Shown here: positions 12,500-22,601 of the stretch, one piece after another | Position numbering within the stretch: the stretch's first letter is position 1 | Layout of the letters: the number at the start of each line of letters is the position of its first letter | Assembly (NCBI RefSeq): GCF_000382345.1 | Contig: NZ_KB908089.1 | Location: forward strand, 54,447 to 118,446 | Length of the DNA: 64,000 nucleotides | Direction of reading: 5' to 3' | Source of the DNA: Massilia niastensis DSM 21313 | Lineage (GTDB): Bacteria > Pseudomonadota > Gammaproteobacteria > Burkholderiales > Burkholderiaceae_D | The notes under the pieces: model-generated | Told to the model about the DNA's origin: nothing | What the model saw: the letters and a program-made list of their open reading frames with translations, nothing else | Database searches by the model: none | Made by a program: the position numbers and the translations under genes

Positions 12500-15412
12500 A
12501 TGCCTGCACCATTCAAGCAAATTACCAAGGAACAATTTGCTGAGCTGCTGTCCAAGTTTCCATTCGAGCGAAACATCAACGCGGTGCACATGCATCATAC
12601 ATGGCGCCCGAATCGCTCCCAGTACCGGGGCCACGAGACGATCGTGGGGATGTGGCGCTTCCACACGCAGACGAATCACTGGTCCGACATTGCCCAGCAC
12701 ATTTCCATTGCGCCCGACGGCAGCATCTGGCTCGGGCGCGACTGGAACCGGCCGCCGGCCAGCGCCGCCGGCCATAACGGCAATGCCAAAGCCGGCCCTT
12801 TCATGTTCGAGATCATCGGCGACTTCGACGAGGGCAAGGATCCGTTCAACGGCAGGCAGCGCGAGACGGTGCTGGAAGTCATCGCGCGGGTCCAGCTGCG
12901 TTTCGGCTTGCCTCCCGGGACCCTGCAGTTCCATAAAATGATGTCCACCAAGAGCTGTCCCGGCACCGGCATCGATTACCAGACCGTGCTGAAGGAAGTC
13001 GGGGGCCTGCACACCCAGCTGATGGCGGGTACGCGCGCCGCGCCGCAGTCGGAAGGTCCGTTCTCGCCGGAGCAGCTGATGTCGCGCCAGGTCGTGCGCG
13101 AGGCCATCGAGGACCTGCAGCGCGACACCGGCCGCGCGCTCGATCCGGCCGACGCGGAACCGTGCAGCCACGAACAGGCCTGGGAGGAACCGGCCGGCGC
13201 GCGCGATGGCGCCCGCGGCATCCAGTTCGACGCCGCCGACCTGCAGGCGATGCGGCCCCATATCGTCAACCTGCGCATGGGCCAGTTCTCGTCGAACGGC
13301 GACTGGACCACGTCGCACACCGACGTCGATGCGATCTTCGACCGCCACCTGCCGGCGGCGCTGGAAGCGGCCAAGGCGGAAGGCCGCCGGCTGAAACTGA
13401 TGTTCTACGCGCATGGCGGACTGACCAGCGAAGGCGCCGCACTGCTCTCGGCCCGCGAACGGATCGGCTGGTGGAAGAGGAACGGCATCTACCCGATCCA
13501 CTTCATCTGGGAGACCGGCCTGGCCGAGGTGCTGGTGCAGATGCTGGAGCGCTGGAGGCAGGGCCGCGGCGCGGCGCCGCGCAATTTCTTCTCGGACCGG
13601 TTCAGCGATCCGCTGGTGGAAGCCTTCGCGCACCGCGCGGGCGGCGTGCAGATCTGGAGCGCGATGAAGTGGAGCGCGCAGCAGTCGTCGGCGGCCAACC
13701 TGCTGGGTGGCGCCGGCGACGCGCCGGGCGCCAGGCCGGGGGCGGCGTTCTACGTGGCCAGGAAGCTGGCGGCGTTCTGCAAGGAGCGGCAGGACGAAGT
13801 CGAGGTGCATGCGGCCGGCCACAGCGCCGGCGCCATCTTCCATGCGCACTTCATTCCGTGCGCGCTGAAGGAAGGCGTGCCGCGCTTCCAGAGCCTGCAC
13901 CTGCTGGCCCCCGCGGTGCGGGTTGACCTGTTCCGCCAGCAGCTGGAGTCGCGCGTCGGCAAGGGCAAGGGCATCGAGAAGCTGACGATGTACACGATGG
14001 AGGACGGCTTCGAGCGCGACGATGACTGCGGCGCCGTGTACCGCAAGTCGCTGCTGTACCTGATCTACCGGGGACTGGAGCCGGACCAGGACGAACCCAT
14101 TCTCGGCCTGGAGCGCTGCGTGCGCGACGATGCCGGCCTGAAGAAGCTGTTCGGGATCGGCGCCGGCCAGGGCGGCGCCGACGTGGTCTGGGCCGATAAC
14201 GGGCTCGATCGCGGCCTGGGCGCGAGCCGCTCGCGCACCCATGGCGGCTTCGACGACGATCCGGCCACGATGGGCAGCATCGTGCGCCGGGTGCTCGGCA
14301 AGGCCGATGCGGACCGCATCGAAGAGTTGCCGGCTTCGGGCTCGCGCGGCCGGGATCTCTGGAGTCCGTCGTTCGACTACTGGGCCGATGTGTGGGCCGA
14401 GCAGGGCGCCGATGCCTGGGCCCCTGCGCCCCCAATGCCGCCGCCGGGGCCGTTCATGCAGCCGCCAGCGTATCCGCAACCGGCCAGCGGACGGCGCTTC
14501 GCGCTGTGCGTCGGCATCGACGCCTATCCGACCGCACCGCTGGGAGGTTGCGTCAACGATGCCCGCGCCTGGTCCGGCGCGTTGATGCGCCTGGGCTTCG
14601 AGACGCCGCGCACGCTGCTCGACCACCAGGCGACGCGCGAGGCCATCCTGGGCCACCTGGCGGCGTTGGTCGACGAGAGCCGGGCGGGCGACGTGATCGT
14701 GTTCCAGTACTCGGGCCACGGCACCCAGGTGCCCGACCTGGGCGGGGACGAATACGGCGGCGACACCCCGGACGACGACGAGGCCCTGTGCCCGGTCGAC
14801 TTCGATTCCGGCGAACTGCTGATCGACGACGACCAGCGCGAGATCTTCCGGCGCCTGCCGGACGGCGTCAACCTGACCTGCTTCTACGACTGCTGCCACT
14901 CGGGGACGATCACCCGGATGGCGGCCGGCGGCGGGCGGCGGTCCGTGAACCTGCTCGGCAAGCGGGTCCGCTTCATTCGCGCCAGCCGCGACCTGATCGA
15001 CCGGTTCGTGGCGAAGCGCCGGGCGAAGCCGTCCCGGGGCGAGCCGCCGGCCACCGACGAGACCATGCGCGAAGTCGTGTTCTCGGCCTGCCAGTCCTAC
15101 GAGGTGGCGCTGGAAAGCAACGGCCAGGGCGACTTCACGCGCTACGCCATGCAGGTGCTGGCCCAGGATGTCTCCGGCATGAGCAACGCCGACTTCGCGC
15201 GGCGCGTCACGCAGGCCTTCGGCCAGTCGCCGCAGCAGCACGCCGACCTGGATTGCAGCGACGCCAGCCGCTCGCTGGCATGGCTGCAGCCGTACGGCGT
15301 CGGCGGCCGTGGCCTGGGCCAGGCCGGGTCCGCGGGCCCGGTGACGGCCCGCGAGCTGAGCGAGCTGGCGGCCCAGCTGGCGCGCGCGAGCCAGCTGCTG
15401 GCGCACCATTGA
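12500..15412 (+). CDS. amidase/PGRP-like - alpha/beta-hydrolase-like - metacaspase (peptidase C14) fusion protein
   Basis: A 970-residue soluble protein with three enzymatic parts. Residues 1-175 resemble amidase_2/PGRP domains: VHMHHTW (His32/33), the core APDGSIWLGRDWN, AGHNGNA, and FHKMMSTKSCPG (His145, Cys153) at the zinc-ligand positions, suggesting N-acetylmuramoyl-L-alanine amidase activity or muropeptide sensing. Residues 295-540 contain YAHGG and a GHSAG nucleophile elbow (Ser442), typical of serine hydrolases or lipases. After a Pro-rich linker (641-662), residues 664-935 form a metacaspase with His740 (YSGHGTQ) and Cys799 (DCCHSG). It has no signal peptide or membrane helix. The start has AGGGGG 7 bases upstream. 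It is followed after 15 bp by a metallopeptidase-like gene. The domain calls come from motifs; the function (death effector, defence, toxin) is inference. Confidence 0.85.
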   Translation: MPAPFKQITKEQFAELLSKFPFERNINAVHMHHTWRPNRSQYRGHETIVGMWRFHTQTNHWSDIAQHISIAPDGSIWLGRDWNRPPASAAGHNGNAKAGPFMFEIIGDFDEGKDPFNGRQRETVLEVIARVQLRFGLPPGTLQFHKMMSTKSCPGTGIDYQTVLKEVGGLHTQLMAGTRAAPQSEGPFSPEQLMSRQVVREAIEDLQRDTGRALDPADAEPCSHEQAWEEPAGARDGARGIQFDAADLQAMRPHIVNLRMGQFSSNGDWTTSHTDVDAIFDRHLPAALEAAKAEGRRLKLMFYAHGGLTSEGAALLSARERIGWWKRNGIYPIHFIWETGLAEVLVQMLERWRQGRGAAPRNFFSDRFSDPLVEAFAHRAGGVQIWSAMKWSAQQSSAANLLGGAGDAPGARPGAAFYVARKLAAFCKERQDEVEVHAAGHSAGAIFHAHFIPCALKEGVPRFQSLHLLAPAVRVDLFRQQLESRVGKGKGIEKLTMYTMEDGFERDDDCGAVYRKSLLYLIYRGLEPDQDEPILGLERCVRDDAGLKKLFGIGAGQGGADVVWADNGLDRGLGASRSRTHGGFDDDPATMGSIVRRVLGKADADRIEELPASGSRGRDLWSPSFDYWADVWAEQGADAWAPAPPMPPPGPFMQPPAYPQPASGRRFALCVGIDAYPTAPLGGCVNDARAWSGALMRLGFETPRTLLDHQATREAILGHLAALVDESRAGDVIVFQYSGHGTQVPDLGGDEYGGDTPDDDEALCPVDFDSGELLIDDDQREIFRRLPDGVNLTCFYDCCHSGTITRMAAGGGRRSVNLLGKRVRFIRASRDLIDRFVAKRRAKPSRGEPPATDETMREVVFSACQSYEVALESNGQGDFTRYAMQVLAQDVSGMSNADFARRVTQAFGQSPQQHADLDCSDASRSLAWLQPYGVGGRGLGQAGSAGPVTARELSELAAQLARASQLLAHH

Positions 15413-15427
15413 GGAGGGAGCGGCGCC

Positions 15428-17386
15428 ATGTCCGACGACAGTACGCAGATCGCGTCCACGACCGCCCCCGTGGCCGCCGCGGCGCAGAGCCGCGACGAGG
15501 CCGCACCCGCCGCGGCGCCGGCGGCCGGGCGCGCGGCGCCGCACGGCGAAGCGGGGCAGGGCTATGCGATCGGCCCGGACGTCACCCGGACGGTCGGGCG
15601 TTCCCAGCCGCCGCAGCGCGAGCTGCCGCTGTACCGGCCCTTGCGCATCTATACCTCCGATCCCAGCGCATCGCGGCTGGAAGGGGCGGTCACCTGCGTC
15701 AACGTGCGCTATGAACCCTTGAAACCGGGCCCGGTGGGCCGCCTGTTCCGGGTCGACAACCGCGACGCCTGCACCGGACAGGACTCGGTCAGGGCCGACC
15801 TGGACTCCACCTACGCGCTGCTGAGCAGCGGCTACGATCCGGCGCCCTCCGATCCGCGTTTCCACCAGCAGATGGTGTATGCGGTCTGCTGCAACGTGTA
15901 TGCGGCCTTCCGCATCGCGCTGGGACGCGACGTGACCTGGGGCTTCGCCCGGACCGACGATCCCGGACGCTTGCTGCTGCGGCCGCACGCCTTTTGCGGC
16001 GTGAACGCGTATTACGACAAGGAGGAAGGCTCGCTCTGCTTCGGCTACGCGCAGGCGCCCGACCTGCGCGGCGCGATCCGCACCCTGCCGGGCGAGTATG
16101 TGTTCAGCTGCCTGTCGCACGACGTCATCGCGCACGAGCTGACCCATGCCATCCTCGACGGCTTGCGCAGCAACTTCAGTATCCCCAGCGGGCCCGATGC
16201 GGCCGCCTTTCACGAGGCGATCGCCGACCTGATCGCGATCTTCCAGCGCCTCAGCTACCGCGAACTGGTGCGCGGCGCGATCGGCCGCGCCCGGGGCCAG
16301 CTGGGGCAGGCGCTGTCGCTGTTCGAACTGGCGCGCCAGGTCGGCTATGCCTCGGGCTGCAACGCCGCGCTGCGCGAGGCGATCGAGGAGGCCGAACCGC
16401 GCAGGTACGACGAGGCGATGGAAGCGCACGCCCTGGGGAATGTGCTGGTGGCGGCCGTGTTCGACGCCTTCGTCGCGATCTACCAGCACAAGACGGCGCG
16501 CTACCTGCGCCTGGCGACGGACGGCAGCGGCGTGCTGCGCCCGGGCGAGCTGCCGCCCGACCTGACCGACCTGCTGGCCGACAAGATCAGCGCGCTGGCC
16601 AGCCAGTTCCAGGCGCTGGTCATCCGCGCCATCGACTACTGCCCAGCGGTCGATATCCGCTTCGGCGAATTCCTGCGCGCCCTGATCACGGCCGACCATG
16701 ACCTGGTGCCGGACGATCCCTGGGGCTACCGGGAGGCGCTGATCGACGCCTTCCTGCGCCGCGACATCCTGCCGCGCGGCGTGTACAACCTGTCGGAGCA
16801 CGCGCTGCTGTGGCGCCCGCCGCGCCTGGATCACCCGCGCCTGGAGATGCTGAGCTTCCGCGAACTGCGCTTCGAAGGCGATCCCGCCAGCCCGGCCAGC
16901 GACGTCGAGCTGCTGCGCCAGGCGCGCGAGTTGGGGAAATACGTGGCGCAGCCGGAGCTGGCGCTGGAGTTCGGCCTGGTCCCGCCCGGCGCCCCGGGTT
17001 TCGCACCCGGGGGCATCGGACTGCCGACCGTGATGTCGATCCGGACGGCGCGCCGCATCGGCCCGGACCGCCAGATCGTGTTCGACCTGGTGGCCGAAGT
17101 GGTGCAGCGCTGCCTGGTCGCGCCGAAGGACGGCGGCGCCGCGTTTCCGGTGTATGGGGGCAGCACGGTGATCCTCGCGCCGGATGGGGCCTTCCGCTAC
17201 GTCATCTCGAAGTCGGCGCTGGGTGCGGGCAGGGTGGACAGGCGCGCGCGCTTCCTCGCATCTGCGCAGGGGCAGCGCTACTGGAAAGTGGAGAACGGCG
17301 AATACCGCGTGCGCAAGGAGTTCTTCGGCCTGCTCGACGCAGCCACCTGCGGCTGCGCATGGGCGCCAGGGGGCCAGGCGGTGTAG
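15428..17386 (+). CDS. thermolysin-like zinc metallopeptidase-type protein
   Basis: A 652-residue protein carrying HELTH (His236, Glu237, His240) and, 22 residues later, HEAIAD (Glu263). This matches the gluzincin pattern in which two His and a downstream Glu bind zinc, as in M4 peptidases. The first 60 residues are Ala/Pro-rich and look like a flexible leader, not a classical signal peptide. The C-terminal region (about 430-652) is not recognised and contains several Cys, including CGC near the end. It begins 15 bp after the caspase gene with SD GGAGGGAG, so the two are co-transcribed and probably work together. Whether it activates, is activated by, or acts beside the metacaspase cannot be read from the sequence. 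Confidence 0.8.
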   Translation: MSDDSTQIASTTAPVAAAAQSRDEAAPAAAPAAGRAAPHGEAGQGYAIGPDVTRTVGRSQPPQRELPLYRPLRIYTSDPSASRLEGAVTCVNVRYEPLKPGPVGRLFRVDNRDACTGQDSVRADLDSTYALLSSGYDPAPSDPRFHQQMVYAVCCNVYAAFRIALGRDVTWGFARTDDPGRLLLRPHAFCGVNAYYDKEEGSLCFGYAQAPDLRGAIRTLPGEYVFSCLSHDVIAHELTHAILDGLRSNFSIPSGPDAAAFHEAIADLIAIFQRLSYRELVRGAIGRARGQLGQALSLFELARQVGYASGCNAALREAIEEAEPRRYDEAMEAHALGNVLVAAVFDAFVAIYQHKTARYLRLATDGSGVLRPGELPPDLTDLLADKISALASQFQALVIRAIDYCPAVDIRFGEFLRALITADHDLVPDDPWGYREALIDAFLRRDILPRGVYNLSEHALLWRPPRLDHPRLEMLSFRELRFEGDPASPASDVELLRQARELGKYVAQPELALEFGLVPPGAPGFAPGGIGLPTVMSIRTARRIGPDRQIVFDLVAEVVQRCLVAPKDGGAAFPVYGGSTVILAPDGAFRYVISKSALGAGRVDRRARFLASAQGQRYWKVENGEYRVRKEFFGLLDAATCGCAWAPGGQAV

Positions 17387-17420
17387 TGCCCGCACGGGCC
17401 CGTTGGCTGAACCACGCCGG

Positions 17421-17447
17421 GTGCGGCCAGGCCTCGCCCGGCCGCAC
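17421..17447. terminator. bidirectional terminator-like hairpin between convergent genes
   Basis: Perfect 8-bp arms GTGCGGCC and GGCCGCAC (loop of 11) lie between the end of the metallopeptidase gene and the end of the small minus-strand gene at 17453. There is no long U-tract, so efficiency is uncertain. Confidence 0.45.
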
Positions 17448-17452
17448 GCCGG

Positions 17453-17557
17453 TCAGTAACGCCGCGGCGGGCGGACCGTGTAGGTTCGCTTCAGGAAGCG
17501 CTTCTGGATCTGCTTCCAGAGGAAGCCGGCGACGGCCATCATGATCATCTTGCGCAT
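17453..17557 (-). CDS. 34-residue small cationic protein with a short hydrophobic N-terminus
   Basis: A short frame encodes 34 residues: a hydrophobic start (MIMMAVAGFLW, residues 4-14) and a strongly basic tail (KQIQKRFLKR ... PPRRY). A GGGGG ribosome-binding candidate is placed about 8 bases upstream of the ATG. The bipartite composition suggests a membrane-associated micro-protein. It runs convergent to the metallopeptidase gene and is separated from it by a hairpin. The function is not recognised. Confidence 0.5.
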   Translation of the reverse strand: MRKMIMMAVAGFLWKQIQKRFLKRTYTVRPPRRY

Positions 17558-18048
17558 ATTAAACCCCCAGGGAATGAAGTCATGCTGTGACTCAGCTTTC
17601 ATAACGATACCCCGGAACGCGCAGCGGGGGCGCTTGGTAGTTCCGCGCGTTTCGCGCCTTGGAGCCCTGACAGGACCGTTCGACCTGCCGCCAGCTCATG
17701 CGCCAGGTATGCTCGAGGTATGCTCGAGGTATTCCGGTCTTGAGAGCAAAGAGGATACCTGTCAATGCTGCCCGGTAAAACACTCATTGGGAAACACCGG
17801 CACAACGATGTCACGCATGTTGCGTCGACAAGTTGAATGCGCAGCCGAAACCAGTTCGGCAAGACGAACATGGGTTTTCCTGACGATGGGATTGTCGCTT
17901 CCGGTGCTAGGGACGGCGTTGAACGCGCTGTCGGGAATATTTACAGCCCAATCCAGTATGCATGGGTAAAACGCGCACAATGCCCCGCAGGTAGGTACAG
18001 GCACGGCTTATGCAGCGTCTTGAGACACCTATCTTAGGGGGATTTGTC
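17558..18048. other. 491-bp intergenic region with a short tandem repeat
   Basis: No gene is supported here. The stretch has lower GC than its neighbours. It contains a short tandem repeat of 11 bases (AGGTATGCTCG twice, then a partial AGGTATTC) at 17705-17732, and the probable promoter of the PEP-CTERM gene in its distal part. It includes the divergent promoter for the 34-residue gene. Confidence 0.35.
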
Positions 18049-18672
18049 ATGAAACGTCTTGCGCTCTGCTTGTCCACGTTCCTGCTGCTACTTGGCGCCA
18101 TCCCGGCGCAGGCGGCGATACTTACTTACAGAACTTTATTGGAGGGCCTCAATGAGGAGCCTCCGAACGAGTCGCGGGGATCGGGCACCGCGACCGTGAT
18201 CATCGACGATGTCGCCAACACGATGTCGATCGGGTTCAGCTGGGCCGGCTTGACCAGCAGCACGACGGCCGCGCATATCCACTGCTGCACCACGGAGCCG
18301 TTCACCGGCACGTCGATACCGGCGACCATGGTGCCGAGCTTTCCGGATTTTCCGACCGACAACAGGTTCTCGGGGCTCTACGAAGCGAGTTTCGACCTGC
18401 TCGATCCTGCCACCTACAATCCTGACTTCCTCACCGCCAGCGGAGGTTCGGTCGCCGAGGCCGAAGCGGCGTTCCTGGCAGGTATTGCATCGGGACGCAG
18501 CTATCTCAACATCCATACCGAACTGTTCCCTGCTGGAGAAATCCGTGGCTTCCTCAGGCCGCCACCGGATGGGGGCACAGTCCCGGAACCAGGCAGCATT
18601 GCGCTGTTCAGCCTTGGCGCGGCAGGCCTGGCGCTACTCCAGCGGCGGCGCCACGTGCCGGCCAAAGCCTGA
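18049..18672 (+). CDS. CHRD domain-containing PEP-CTERM sorting protein
   Basis: A 207-residue exported protein. The signal peptide spans residues 1-23 (cleavage near PAQA). The body is a CHRD domain, shown by TYRTLLEGLNEEPPN, the AAHIHC histidine motif and YLNIHTELFPAGEIRGFL. The C-terminus carries a PEP-CTERM sorting signal: VPEPGS, a hydrophobic helix and the basic QRRR. Such proteins are cleaved by an exosortase and exported to the surface or the exopolysaccharide matrix. The start is chosen for SD AGGGGGAT about 6-8 bases upstream; an in-frame ATG 13 codons earlier has no signal-peptide features. CHRD domains are of unknown biochemical function. Confidence 0.88.
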   Translation: MKRLALCLSTFLLLLGAIPAQAAILTYRTLLEGLNEEPPNESRGSGTATVIIDDVANTMSIGFSWAGLTSSTTAAHIHCCTTEPFTGTSIPATMVPSFPDFPTDNRFSGLYEASFDLLDPATYNPDFLTASGGSVAEAEAAFLAGIASGRSYLNIHTELFPAGEIRGFLRPPPDGGTVPEPGSIALFSLGAAGLALLQRRRHVPAKA

Positions 18673-18707
18673 CACCCCGGCGCACAGCAATATGGGCCGC
18701 GCCAGTC

Positions 18708-18928
18708 GGGGTCAGATCTGTCATTCGGACACCGATCGAGCACCTTTGCTCTATCTCGACATGCTGGTCTGTTTATACCGAACTCGTCAATGTTCGGCTC
18801 CCATTTGTCACCGAAACCCGCACATCACGGACCATGTCGGAACGAGGAAAAAAGTCGCGACATACTTAAAACCGTTTTGAGATTTCGCAAGAGTTGTGCG
18901 TCCATGTCCGAATGACAGACCTGACCCT
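18708..18928. repeat. 221-bp element bounded by 24-bp imperfect inverted repeats
   Basis: The left arm (18708-18731) and right arm (18905-18928) are inverted copies matching at 22 of 24 positions, with core TCTGTCATTCGGACA. The interior has no coding frame that looks real. The structure resembles a short non-autonomous (MITE-like) element or a pair of REP sequences. No transposase is adjacent, and mobility is inference. Confidence 0.5.
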
Positions 18929-19237
18929 GAATGTCCGGGCTTTGCTGCTGGAGGCAAGTCCGGATGTACGGGTGCAATCATTATCTGTTGGCCCATCACA
19001 AAGCAGTGCATGGCAAACCGGGGCGTCCATGTGCGATCCAAAGGAGGCGTCATCGACGTAAAACGCATGGTCTAGTTCGCTGTTCATGACTACGACCGGA
19101 CCTGGCCGGTCCATATCGGCAAGCCGGCTCGGGCCCAGCTGGAGTCGCTGCCACGATACTGCGACCCGTTACAATTGATGAGAATGCCGCTGTAAGCACA
19201 GGCCTATACTGCCCGGGTTAGTTTCAAATGGAATTGT

Positions 19238-19480
19238 ATGGCACATCGTCTGCGGACCAATCACCTCATGGCACAGAGGGTGGAAGTCGGGATCGTTTTT
19301 TGCGAAATGCTGGGAGAGGCAGATGCCAGGGCATATCTCCAGCGTGAGGGCGTGCCGGCTCACGTCATCGACAGGGTCGTGCATAGGTCACACGAACGGC
19401 GCGAATACGGTAAGCCACTCGTGGCGAACAGGTCGGCAGAGGATAGTTCCGGCGCACCGTTCGGAAGCTTGCCGCGTTGA
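19238..19480 (+). CDS. small hypothetical protein
   Basis: An 80-codon frame whose middle part (FCEMLGEADARAYLQREGVP followed by a VIDRVV helix) has the composition of a real soluble helical protein rather than of a random frame. No domain is recognised. The ribosome-binding site is weak (GGA); an internal ATG at 19268 could be the true start. It stands alone in a gene-poor stretch on the side of the repeat element facing ridA. It may be a genuine small gene or a decaying fragment. Confidence 0.35.
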   Translation: MAHRLRTNHLMAQRVEVGIVFCEMLGEADARAYLQREGVPAHVIDRVVHRSHERREYGKPLVANRSAEDSSGAPFGSLPR

Positions 19481-19513
19481 GTTGGACCGGCATGTTTGTC
19501 CGAACCGTTGATC

Positions 19514-19741
19514 ATGTCCAGCACGCCTTCGCTCCTGACCAGGTTCCCGGTCCAATGATCATGACTGCCAACTGGAAGAACGCTGCGACCAGCTTGAACA
19601 GCACACTCCCTTTACCGACGATCAGGAATTGGCGCGCACAATCCTGCCGCCTGCAGGTGCCGGCGGAACCGGCTGGACGGAGCCAGCCATGCTGGTCGTG
19701 ACGAACATACGCGGAATGTCACGCGCCGCAACGAGGCGGCG
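19514..19741 (+). pseudogene. possible frameshifted gene remnant
   Basis: A short frame starts at ATG 19514 (MSSTPSLLTRFPVQ) and stops at 19556-19558. A neighbouring frame then reads on as protein-like sequence (DCQLEERCDQLEQHTPF, TDDQELARTILPPAGAG), as if one frameshift had broken a gene. No homologue is recognised, and the remainder fades before the ridA stop at 19742. This is a weak call based only on composition. Confidence 0.2.
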
Positions 19742-20209
19742 TCAGAGGCTGCTTCCTGGCTTGAGCACGGCCCGGAAGGTGATCTCCACCAGCTGTTCGG
19801 GAAACGCCAGCCGCGCGACACCGATCAGGTTGCTGGCGCACTGCGGCCGATCCATGCCGTACATCAGCTTCCTCACCTTGCCGGCCGCGGCGAAGGCGGC
19901 GTCGACGTCGAGCACGTACAGCGTTTCCTCGACCACATCGTCCAGGCTGGCGCCGAATTGCCCGAGCAGCTCGATCGCGTTCAGGTAGGTCTGGTGCATC
20001 TGCTGCTCCATGGCCGAGAAGTCGACCGGCTTGCCCGCGGCGTCGAGCGCCGCGGGGGCGACCAGGTTGCCCAGCTTGTCATGGCTGAGTTGCCCGGACA
20101 GGTAGACGGTGTCCTTGACCTGGACGGCCTGGGCGTAGCCGTACTGGCTCTCCCAGGGCACGCCGAAGTTGGCGACCTTTTTCGGTACCGATGATGACAC
20201 GGGATCCAT
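19742..20209 (-). CDS. RidA/YjgF family protein
   Basis: A 155-residue member of the RidA (YjgF/YER057c/UK114) family. It has AVQVKDTVYLSGQLSHD near the N-terminus, a middle NAIELLGQFGASLDDVVEET helix, and DRPQCASNLIGVARLAFPEQLVEI at the C-terminus. Canonical RidA deaminates reactive enamine/imine intermediates; in this sequence the catalytic Arg of the family appears as the Arg in VARLAF, but subgroup and activity are uncertain. It is somewhat longer than canonical RidA (about 130 residues). It lies downstream of fusA on the same strand with about 50 bp between them, so co-transcription is possible. Confidence 0.8.
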   Translation of the reverse strand: MDPVSSSVPKKVANFGVPWESQYGYAQAVQVKDTVYLSGQLSHDKLGNLVAPAALDAAGKPVDFSAMEQQMHQTYLNAIELLGQFGASLDDVVEETLYVLDVDAAFAAAGKVRKLMYGMDRPQCASNLIGVARLAFPEQLVEITFRAVLKPGSSL

Positions 20210-20257
20210 GAGGCCCTCCCCATTGCTTGTCGAAGGAAACGCGGCGCGGCCGCTGGC

Positions 20258-22366
<2,109 letters not shown>

Positions 22367-22601
22367 CACAATCTCCTGTGGATTCGACATGCGGAACCCG
22401 GATGGATTTACCTAACTTTACACCCCGGTGCCGGGAGCGCTCCTGCACACGGAAAATGGCAAATCGCTGGGGTCTGTTCATCAATGTAATCCAAGTGCGG
22501 CGTCCTTGCTGGAGGAAATGTGATGCCAGCGCGAATGGCCGCTGTGGACGAGTTTTTGTGGCTGAGTTGTTGCAGTTTGCAACATTTTCCGAAGGCATCA
22601 T

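Noticed and set aside
12479..17395. A 1638-codon open frame on the minus strand across the whole caspase-metallopeptidase locus
   Set aside because: It is the mirror of the two plus-strand genes in GC-rich DNA, is His/Arg/Gln/Ala-rich without any domain, and would cover both real genes including their junction.
17705..17732. Tandem 11-bp repeat as a regulatory array
   Set aside because: Only two full copies and one partial, with no palindrome or spacing typical of regulator sites; probably a chance slippage repeat.
18673..19237. Open frames on both strands around the inverted-repeat element
   Set aside because: Codon use and composition are not coding-like, and none has a ribosome-binding site.
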